Shown here: positions 57,368-64,000 of the stretch, piece by piece
Numbering within the stretch: the first letter of the stretch is position 1
Layout: every line of letters starts with the position of its first letter
NCBI GenBank assembly: GCA_045808425.1
Contig: JBJMFM010000351.1
Span: forward strand, 22,212 to 86,211
Direction: 5' to 3'
Origin: JAFAQB01 sp045808425
GTDB taxonomy: Archaea; Thermoproteota; Nitrososphaeria; Nitrososphaerales; Nitrososphaeraceae
Length of the DNA stretch: 64,000 bases
Program-made: the position numbers and the translations under genes
The notes under the pieces: generated by a model
Seen by the model: only the letters and a program-made list of their open reading frames with translations
The model's database searches: none
Told to the model about the DNA's origin: nothing

Positions 57368-59743
57368 TTAGCGTGTTATGTTACTTCTTTTTGAAGCGCA
57401 TTGACTATTGATACAGAATTTCCAAGGATGACTTCCTTGATTAAAATATATAGTCTTTACGATAGGCCATTGACATATGGAACATTTCTTGCCGGTGGTC
57501 TGTACTGATCCAATCTGTGGTAATGGAGCTATTGCTTTACATTTGCCAGATGTATAATTGGAACATCCTACAAACCTCTTCTTTGTCCTTTTTGACTTTA
57601 TAATCTTCAAGTGTCCTTCAGCGCAAACAGGGCAGCTACCTAGCGCTGTCTGCTGCTGCTTTCTTGTAATTATGAGGGCATCGGTTATCTGATTGCCTAT
57701 ATCAATCTCATTTTTTTTAAAACAAATAGCTGTTTGTTTCAATTTGTCTATCGCATCTTCTAATACGGCGGTATTTTCAATTCCACTCGTTTCAATTTGT
57801 TGTAGTTGTGCTTCTGTAGATCTCGTAAGGTCCTTGGATACTATCTCCGGTATATACTTGCGCATAGATTGTATTATTTCAAATCCGATATCGGTAGCCT
57901 CAATCCCTACCCTTACTGCTCGCGTTTGTAGATCATTTGTTTGCTCAGACGGATAGCTATTGACATTCATAATGTAATTTCTCTTGAAGAGTGTGCTGAT
58001 GATATCAGATCTGGTCGCTTTTGTCCCGATATTGTCTTTTTCCATTTGTTTTAATAACGTAGCTTGATTGAATCTAGGTGGAGGTTGGCTGAACTTTTCG
58101 TATGTTGTTATATTAATGTTCTTTAAAATGTCATCCTTATATAACTCTGGTAATTGACTTTCGCTATTCATGTTCATTATGTTACTATACGGCTTGTAGT
58201 AATACATCCAACCTTCGTAGAGATTCTTCCTTGAATCTGCTGTAAAGAGATGATCATCCTTAACCTGAATAGTTATAGTCGTAAGCTGGCTTATGGCTGG
58301 CTTGCCGAACGTAGCAAAGAACCTTTTGATTATAAGATCAAATAGTTTGAGTTCTGCTAGCTCAAGTTTGCCTTTTGGCTTTTCTCCTGTAGGATAGATT
58401 GCAGGATGGGCTGGATCGGTTTTGCTACCTTCATTTGGAGAAAGCCGGGTCTCGGATAGCAGAAGTAGGGCCAAATTTTTATAAACATTCTGATTAACTT
58501 CACTGCTCTTTTTAGCAGAGATGTCGTAGGGTACAAATAAGCTAATATTCGACAGACCTAAAATAATCTTCTTGTAGTTGATAGAAGGCGGGATTTTTTG
58601 GCTTGAAGTTCTGGGATAAGAAATTAGAGCACTCATATACAGTTTCTCCGCAATCGTTAGCGTATAGCTAGGAGAGAACTTGAATACTCTGTACGCTTCC
58701 ATCTGCAAATCCCCTAGATTAAATGGAGCAGGAGCTGTAAGCAAAATCTTCTGACTCTTAATTTCGATTAGCTTGCCGCTTTCGTTTTTACATGCTTCAA
58801 CTATCGATGTAGCATCGGATAGGGTTCTTATCTTCTGCTGGTAATAGCATGACTCTATTACTTGGCCGTTTTTTTCAAATTGTGCATGAATGTTCCAATA
58901 AGGCACTGGGATATGTTTTCGTATTTCTATTTCTCTGTCGACTACAAAAGCAAGAGTTGGGCCCTGTACTCTACCTATCGATAGGTTGTAGTATCTTTTG
59001 CCATGATTGCTAACCTTAAAAGATTGTGTGAGTGCTCTAGACAGGTTAATTCCATAAATAAAATCAATAAAATGACGAGTTCTTCCAGCTTCGGCCAGCG
59101 TTCTGCTTGGTTTTAACAAATTGTCAAATGAATTCCTTATTTCGTCATCAGTGAGAGTTGAAAATTTAGCCCTTAATGATTTTTCATATTTGCTTTTACA
59201 AGCATATTCTAGGATGTTGTAGCCAATAAGTTCACCTTCTTGGTCATAATCACAAGCATGAATAAACCTTGATGCATTTCGAGAAAGAATGGTGATTGTG
59301 TTTATGATTTGTTCAGATATCGCAGCTGATATTGATTTAGGTATTTTGTTTGTCTTTCTTACAATCGGTACCCATTTGACATCAAATACAGGATAAACAC
59401 TTCTATTGTTATTTGAATCGGCGAGTCCATATAAATGTCCTATTGCAGAACATATTATGAATTGTATACCATCTAGGGTAGTAGCATGGAACACTGGCGT
59501 TCGCAGTCTTTCACTTATTTTCTTGTTATCTTTTACCTCTAGTCGCGAAACTTTTCTGAGACCAGCTGTTCCTAGAGCTTGTGCTACTCTTAAAGCAGCA
59601 GCAGGTTTTTCACAAATTACCAATGAATATGGTTGTTGTTGCTGTTTTCCAACGCCGCTCAAGGCCACGTATTGTTTACTACAATACCTCCCTTTATGAG
59701 CAGCTGTTGTCCACGTTTCCTGCTCAAAAAAGATACCATACAC
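57368..59743 (-). CDS. DNA topoisomerase IA (TopA/Top3-like)
   Basis: 791 aa. It relaxes or decatenates DNA by cutting one strand. The Toprim domain starts SLVICEKPAAALRVAQALG and has the DxDxE motif in HACDYDQEGELIGYNIL. The catalytic Tyr lies in LISYPRTSSQKIP, and the RFNQATLLKQMEKDNIGTKA segment closes the core. Two C-terminal zinc ribbons follow (CPVCAEGHLK...CSNYTSGKC and CSICQWPIVK...CINSQC). The first about 25-38 residues are unlike the family, so translation may begin at GTG 59668 rather than at 59743. Confidence 0.93.
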   Translation of the reverse strand: MYGIFFEQETWTTAAHKGRYCSKQYVALSGVGKQQQQPYSLVICEKPAAALRVAQALGTAGLRKVSRLEVKDNKKISERLRTPVFHATTLDGIQFIICSAIGHLYGLADSNNNRSVYPVFDVKWVPIVRKTNKIPKSISAAISEQIINTITILSRNASRFIHACDYDQEGELIGYNILEYACKSKYEKSLRAKFSTLTDDEIRNSFDNLLKPSRTLAEAGRTRHFIDFIYGINLSRALTQSFKVSNHGKRYYNLSIGRVQGPTLAFVVDREIEIRKHIPVPYWNIHAQFEKNGQVIESCYYQQKIRTLSDATSIVEACKNESGKLIEIKSQKILLTAPAPFNLGDLQMEAYRVFKFSPSYTLTIAEKLYMSALISYPRTSSQKIPPSINYKKIILGLSNISLFVPYDISAKKSSEVNQNVYKNLALLLLSETRLSPNEGSKTDPAHPAIYPTGEKPKGKLELAELKLFDLIIKRFFATFGKPAISQLTTITIQVKDDHLFTADSRKNLYEGWMYYYKPYSNIMNMNSESQLPELYKDDILKNINITTYEKFSQPPPRFNQATLLKQMEKDNIGTKATRSDIISTLFKRNYIMNVNSYPSEQTNDLQTRAVRVGIEATDIGFEIIQSMRKYIPEIVSKDLTRSTEAQLQQIETSGIENTAVLEDAIDKLKQTAICFKKNEIDIGNQITDALIITRKQQQTALGSCPVCAEGHLKIIKSKRTKKRFVGCSNYTSGKCKAIAPLPQIGSVQTTGKKCSICQWPIVKTIYFNQGSHPWKFCINSQCASKRSNITR

Positions 59744-59864
59744 ACAGATTAATTGTTTTTATAGCTGAAACAAAATCAATAGAAACAATAGAAGGGCACC
59801 ATAACATAATTTGGTGAAGCTGTGTTAAACTGTATGATTCGTATTGTGAGAATGTAGCATCAAA

Positions 59865-59990
59865 CTAAATTAGGAAAACCATGATCATGTTGGTGCCAAA
59901 ATGTACCGTGCAGTAGTAGTACAATCCACTCGGGTATGCAGTAAGATTTTCTGATGAATACTGTACATACATAGCATATCTATGAACTAA
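59865..59990 (-). pseudogene. cupredoxin-like C-terminal fragment
   Basis: The minus strand reads YSSENLTAYPSGLYYYCTVH followed by FGTNM and a stop. The Cys-x2-His-x4-Met spacing after a G-x-YYY strand is that of the C-terminal copper loop of plastocyanin-like proteins. There is no upstream domain with the other copper His, so it is a fragment. A second, more decayed copy lies at 62963-63017. Confidence 0.4.
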
Positions 59991-60130
59991 TAGAAAGACG
60001 ACAATACTATAATGCACTATGTTAAACTGGGTATATATTCCCGGTAAGCAATGATTGTAGAGTACATATAAATTTGATTCGCACATAATAGATAACTAAA
60101 TATCTTCTATAGCAACGCCAAAGAACACAC

Positions 60131-60589
60131 ATGTCTTCGAAAGCAAGGGTAAATTTTGTCATCCGCGAGATTCAACTGGCAGATTTAAAAAGAGGTTTTT
60201 TCGACACGCTGTCTAGCTTGTCACATGTAGGGAATATAGCCGATCAAAATGATAGAGCCGAAAAAATTTTGTCTGAAATTAAATCTTATCCATTTTACAC
60301 TATTTTTGTTGCTGTAAAAGAAGACAATCAGCTCATAGGCTCAATCACAATACTAATTGAGCAAAAATTTATACATAATGGCGGAAAGGTCGGACACATA
60401 GAAGATGTTGTAACAAGAAAGGAATACGAAGGAATGGGTATTGGCAAGGCATTAGTTCTGAAAGCCTTGGATTTTGCCAAAGAAAATAGATGTTACAAAG
60501 TCATCCTCGATTGTTCCAAAAGCAATGTTGAGTTTTATAAGAAAATAGGATTCAAAGAGCACGAAGTTTCAATGAGAATTGATTTATAA
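60131..60589 (+). CDS. GNAT acetyltransferase, glucosamine-6-phosphate N-acetyltransferase (GNA1)-like
   Basis: 152 aa. The GNA1 pattern is strong: VGHIEDVVTRKEYEGMGIGK (acetyl-CoA loop R-x2-G-x-G) and CYKVILDCSKSNVEFYKKIG (eukaryote-type GNA1 signature with the Asp-Cys and the FY-KK-GF ending). GNA1 makes N-acetylglucosamine-6-phosphate on the way to UDP-GlcNAc for glycans. Eukaryotic-type GNA1 in an archaeon is notable but other small-amine substrates are possible. It is monocistronic. Confidence 0.82.
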   Translation: MSSKARVNFVIREIQLADLKRGFFDTLSSLSHVGNIADQNDRAEKILSEIKSYPFYTIFVAVKEDNQLIGSITILIEQKFIHNGGKVGHIEDVVTRKEYEGMGIGKALVLKALDFAKENRCYKVILDCSKSNVEFYKKIGFKEHEVSMRIDL

Positions 60590-60797
60590 ATGAAGCAGTT
60601 TTAATCGACTATGAAATGAGATGAAGCTAGCATTATGAAACCGAACAAATAGAAACGGAATATATTATAACCAACACGATTGGAAGCGCTAGAATACCTA
60701 GAACGTGGTTTATATTTGATTGTGGTGAATTACTACCACCTGACACTATTTTTAATAGAAATACTTTTTATTGAAATGATCTCTTCGTAATTTGTAA

Positions 60798-60968
60798 ATG
60801 ACTTTAATCGTTCGGCCCATAGAGCAGAATGATGCAGAGAGTTGTGGCCAGGTTGGATACGAAGCACACAAAACCATTTCTTCCGCTCATGGCTATCCTT
60901 CCGAGCAGCCTTCTGAAGAATTTGGCATAGATCTTATCAGAAGACTTCTTGGAATTGAATACAAGTAA
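60798..60968 (+). pseudogene. truncated GNAT acetyltransferase N-terminus (56 aa)
   Basis: Frame from ATG 60798: TLIVRPIEQNDAESCGQVGY, then EAHKTISSAHGYPSEQPS and FGIDLIRRLLGIEYK before a stop. This is the first third of a GNAT domain (IRP-x-x-x-D opening, EAF/EAH helix, second helix); the acetyl-CoA-binding part is absent. A second fragment repeats its last segment at 61797-61834. It is a gene remnant. Confidence 0.55.
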
Positions 60969-61058
60969 CGGACACGGTAATAGATAGTATCAATACTTGA
61001 CTTGCACGATCTAGTACAACGCTTCTTCTTATTTGTTCTTGATCTTTTCGTTCCTATT

Positions 61059-61205
61059 CAGAATGTTCTACGGCTTTCTTTTTTTCTTATAATGACATGA
61101 ACAAGAACATGGTTCCTTGATTTTCTTTCTGGATGTGTCATCATATTTGTAGAACTTGCCACTGCACGACTCATGATCATTATCATCACAAACTGCGGAC
61201 TTCAT
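61059..61205 (-). CDS. small Cys-rich protein (48 aa)
   Basis: From ATG 61205. The sequence holds two clusters, CDDNDHESCSGKF and KEPCSCSCHYKKK, followed by a basic C-terminus. The ordered Cys/His pattern and the lack of stop-like composition suggest a real metal-binding miniprotein. It lies among gene debris, and no family is recognised. Confidence 0.45.
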
Positions 61206-61913
61206 TTTCAATACATTAACTCATAGACATGAACTTGTTGCTTGTTTATATCTGCATATTTTAGTATTTGATTTATTATGTCTGTACTAGATAATTCCTG
61301 CATTGAAACAGGATTGTTATGCAGAAATGCATTTAGGTCGACTGTGTTAGTCATTTCCTTCAAGGTTCGTCCTTCTCATGCTCTCCAATGTGTGCTTCAA
61401 ATGGTAATTAAGTTATTGCCTGTAGCAGCAAATAAAGCAATTGATCAAAATCTATATTCCAGGTTATTTTATAAATATAAAATGCAAACTGAAGAGGATT
61501 ATAGATCCTATTATAACTCCATGTATACTCTCTCATCTGCATGTCTGTTTTACCCTAGTATTCACAATAAATATTTATTATTATTCATTCAAATATATTA
61601 AATTAGAACTAAGGTAGGCTTCAATTCTTAAGCGGTTGTCAAGAAGTCTTTAATGCTACTCATATACTTGTTAATTAACATAATTAGCCATTCTTGATGA
61701 TGTTACGCATTATCGAATCACTTATAATATTTGACACATTATAGAGAAATAGAGTATCTCTAAGGTGTGCTGTATTATCTTTGCATAGTGCTAGTAGAAT
61801 TTGCCATAGACCTTATCAGAAGACTTCTTGGCAATCCAATCCTTGTCTAGTCATAAAACAATTGACTCGATTGGCTGAAGCAGTTACAATGTTCTGCAGC
61901 ATATATATGTTAG
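61206..61913. other. gene-poor region with a GNAT fragment
   Basis: About 700 nt. It includes 61797-61834, where gaatttgccatagacctt and the following bases repeat the end of the 60798 GNAT remnant (reading EFAIDLIRRLLGNP). The + strand frame at 61278-61601 lacks coding character. Otherwise AT-rich. Confidence 0.4.
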
Positions 61914-62573
61914 TCATCTATACCTTGCCGCATAGGTGTCCAAATCGTGTCCCTCCAAATCTTTCTTAAATTGATCTCTTATTAATTTGCCATATACTAC
62001 CAGATCACGAGCAAGCATGTTTAAACGCTTAGATAATTCGGAATTGATTATTTCACCCCTTGTGTTGAAATCTTGTCCACTATTGATCGATACACCGTAG
62101 GGCATGCTCCATCCGTAGCACTGTCTGACAGCGGTACGCATCTGATCCATAACAGTCAAGCCCTTCTCATGAGATGTACAAAGATAGCCAAATGTCTTAC
62201 CTGCAAATTCTTGCCAGAAGTGGTCCAAAAAATTCTTTATTGTCCCAGACATAGAGCCATGATAATCAGGCGAAGCAAGTACAAAGGCATCAGCCCAGTT
62301 GACTGCTTGGGAAACCGTTTTGATGTTCCCATAGAACAAGTCAGTTACAGTGATACTCGGATTATAAAAAGGCAACTTTGTCTCTCTCAGGTTCATAAGA
62401 TGCACATCAGCTCCACATCTGTTTGCAGCTATTTCTAACAATGTTACTAATGTCCTAGTGCTATGTGAATTTTCCCGTAGACTTCCGGAAACCCCAAGAA
62501 TTCTTATCGCTGTTCTTTGTTTATTCATATCTGTCTCTGACCTTGCTATTTCTTGTTGCATTGATTTAGCCAC
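61914..62573 (-). CDS. NADPH-dependent FMN reductase (flavodoxin-like)
   Basis: 219 aa from GTG 62573; an internal ATG at 62528 is also plausible and removes a polar leader. The FMN phosphate loop is LGVSGSLRENSHSTRTLVTL, the flavin-contacting loop is LASPDYHGSMSGTIKNFLDH, and the FGYLCTSHEKGL strand fits the NADPH_FMN_red family. It reduces FMN, quinones or azo/metal substrates with NAD(P)H in the cytoplasm. The physiological substrate is unknown. Confidence 0.88.
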   Translation of the reverse strand: MAKSMQQEIARSETDMNKQRTAIRILGVSGSLRENSHSTRTLVTLLEIAANRCGADVHLMNLRETKLPFYNPSITVTDLFYGNIKTVSQAVNWADAFVLASPDYHGSMSGTIKNFLDHFWQEFAGKTFGYLCTSHEKGLTVMDQMRTAVRQCYGWSMPYGVSINSGQDFNTRGEIINSELSKRLNMLARDLVVYGKLIRDQFKKDLEGHDLDTYAARYR

Positions 62574-63355
62574 TCCTATCGAATTATTATTATGTTGTGC
62601 TGTAGTTACAATATAGTCAATTCACTTCTCTAAGCATTGGTCCTATAATGACGAACGTTAGACCTTTATTCTTCTTTTATCTGATCGAAATGGCCCCAAT
62701 ATGATCGGTGAAGAAAAAACTTTCGTGTATAACCCTATTCTCGTATAACTCCTCTTGAAAGGGCCAGTAAGGACACTATAATCATAATAGTAATTCCTGC
62801 ACATTTAGCAAGCTCGGCAAGTTGTAGAACTCAACAATGTCAATTACGACAGAATCGTAGTGTGGATGTATTAAAAGCACTGATTGTCGCCTTGTGAACG
62901 CTTGTTGCTTAAAAATATACTATAGACGCGCAATTACTTGTATTTATAGATGATACTTTAGCGTACCGTGCAGTATTGCAATCCATTAGGCTATGTAGTA
63001 GGACTTTCTGATGAATATTATATAGCAACATCTGTAAGGTGATTGCATTAGCCTGCTGCTTTACTTGCTGCTATCAAATTATTACTATTTTAAGTATCGT
63101 TGCGTCATTGAACGATATGCACATAGAAATGCTTACCTGAATTTTAGCCCTGAACCATGTATACTAGGCTAGCTATCCCAAATAGCACTGATGATATTAC
63201 ATATAAAAAACACCAGAATTCCCTACAATTACTTCTGTATTTCTCATTTAATAGTTGATAGAATTGTATATATATGACATACTAGGTCGAATTATCTAAG
63301 TCATAAAGTTGTTGGATATCGACGTCATGGCCCTAGGAAAGATGATGCATTTTTA
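62574..63355. other. intergenic region with cupredoxin-like repeat remnant
   Basis: About 780 nt. It holds 62963-63017, an imperfect copy of 59902-59962 (both begin gtaccgtgcagta and share ttctgatgaata). On the minus strand the copy reads like YCTVR with a stop before PNGLQ, so it is decayed. The rest shows no gene. Confidence 0.45.
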
Positions 63356-64000
63356 GTGTCAAAAGCAGAATCTTTTTCACTCTTTGTCTTAGTTTTTAGT
63401 GGTACTCTTGCTTTGCTTAGTGGCCTAGTCGTAATTAATAATTTCTCAATTGCAGAAACTGACAATAACATGTCCTCAAATGTAACAGTTCAAACAAATT
63501 CTCCATTCGTTAATAAGTGGGGTTCTTCATGTCTACTAAATACTCATTATGGATGTTCTGATACAGACGGTCCATCAGGTCCTTTATCTCTAGGTGATGG
63601 CCAGTTCTCTAGTATCTGGGGGGTTGCTGCAGAATCGGGCAAAGTATACGTGCTCGATGTTGGTAATAATCGCATCCAAGTCTTTTCCGATAATGGTACT
63701 TTCATAAAATTCATAAAAACATGGGGTTCATTTTGTGACATTACTACTAGTAACAAGTGTACAGATCCAGACGGTCCATCAGGTCCTTTATCTCTAGGTG
63801 ATGGCCAGTTCAATAATCCATCCGGTATTGCTGCAGATTCAGGTAAAGTATATGCAATAGATTACAATAATCGCATCCAAGTCTTTTCCGATAATGGTAC
63901 TTTCATAAAAACATGGGGTTCTATTGGTAGTGGACCGGGTCAATTCAGGCATCCAGAGGGTATCACGGTAGATAAATCAGGTAATAATAATATCGTATAC
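63356..64000 (+). CDS. secreted NHL-repeat (beta-propeller) protein, 3' end beyond window
   Basis: Open from GTG 63356 to the window edge (215 codons so far). N-terminal signal/anchor (SFSLFVLVFSGTLALLSGLV). The mature part has NHL-type units: GVAAESGKVYVLDVGNNRIQ with VFSDNGTFIK, then a second unit GIAADSGKVYAIDYNNRIQV with FSDNGTFIKTWGS, and a third beginning GPGQFRHPEGITVD. NHL propellers are common in exported archaeal proteins and bind protein or sugar partners. No stop is seen, so the length is unknown. Confidence 0.85.
   Translation, partial: MSKAESFSLFVLVFSGTLALLSGLVVINNFSIAETDNNMSSNVTVQTNSPFVNKWGSSCLLNTHYGCSDTDGPSGPLSLGDGQFSSIWGVAAESGKVYVLDVGNNRIQVFSDNGTFIKFIKTWGSFCDITTSNKCTDPDGPSGPLSLGDGQFNNPSGIAADSGKVYAIDYNNRIQVFSDNGTFIKTWGSIGSGPGQFRHPEGITVDKSGNNNIVY
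63566..63915 (+). repeat. near-identical internal repeats in the NHL gene
   Basis: About 40 nt starting gacggtccatcaggtccttt occurs at 63566 and again at 63770; about 45 nt starting aatcgcatccaagtcttttc occurs at 63669 and 63869. The first unit also has a 9-nt tandem duplication of ttcataaaa (63701-63718). The DNA-level identity implies recent duplication. Confidence 0.85.

Noticed and set aside
61278..61601. 107-codon open frame on the + strand
   Set aside because: No domain, unusual composition, in a debris region; probably random.
1..64000. CRISPR array, insertion sequence or prophage
   Set aside because: No regularly spaced repeats, transposase, integrase or phage structural genes were found.

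Overview
This is an AT-rich archaeal chromosome segment, most likely from a Thaumarchaeote (Nitrososphaeria), plausibly a soil Nitrososphaerales member of the Nitrosocosmicus type. The lineage is inferred from gene content: CdvB (ESCRT-III-like division protein), archaeal aIF2-beta, fibrillarin and Nop5, Trm1, TiaS, an archaeal CCA-adding enzyme, UPF0200/UPF0201, a 20S proteasome beta subunit, an archaeal SRP RNA, a bacterial-type GrpE-DnaK-DnaJ set, and tRNA genes with BHB-type introns. TATA-like boxes close to start codons and many TTG/GTG starts also fit. The genus is a guess.

Layout. 1-4.5 kb: carA-carB on the minus strand; carB carries an apparent 18-nt in-frame insertion with a stop codon. 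5-20 kb: core housekeeping genes (GHKL ATPase, proteasome beta, PUA protein, CoA-type Nudix, MTHFR-like protein, orphan ABC ATPase, Trm1, RNase HII, fibrillarin/Nop5, a JAMM peptidase, two Dpp-type permeases, aIF2-beta). 20-25 kb: grpE-dnaK-dnaJ and an ABC-2 ATPase. 25-28.5 kb: tRNA-Leu(CAG) and initiator tRNA-Met, each split by two short introns, then TiaS. 28.8-32 kb: hisI, thrC and a MoaD-like/E1 fusion. 32-38 kb: cdvB, a decayed hot-dog (MaoC-like) gene behind UPF0200/UPF0201, and a tRNA-end operon (ThpR, CCA-adding enzyme, kinase-like protein). 38-48 kb: a looser accessory stretch with regulators, small membrane or secreted proteins, agmatinase, an orphan I9 propeptide-like protein and an S8 subtilase. 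48-60 kb: YyaL/SPATA20-like protein, RNase Z, SRP RNA, TtuA/Ncs6, a discoidin-domain exoprotein, topoisomerase IA and a GNA1-like acetyltransferase. 60-64 kb: gene debris (GNAT and cupredoxin-like fragments), a flavodoxin-like reductase and the start of an NHL-repeat exoprotein cut by the window end.

The most interesting protein is the fusion at 30.6-31.9 kb. It has a full beta-grasp ubiquitin-like domain ending in Gly-Gly, joined directly to an E1/MoeB-type adenylating enzyme. The same window holds a JAMM/MPN+ peptidase, a TtuA-type tRNA thiolase and a proteasome beta subunit without the usual N-terminal nucleophile. Together they suggest an archaeal ubiquitin-like or sulfur-carrier pathway in which the carrier is made as part of its own activating enzyme; this is a hypothesis.

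The best sequence-only result is the tRNA intron set. Four introns (30/31 and 37/38 in tRNA-Leu; 18/19 and 52/53 in initiator tRNA-Met) can be placed. Three of them form full bulge-helix-bulge motifs whose cut sites restore exact tRNA stems.
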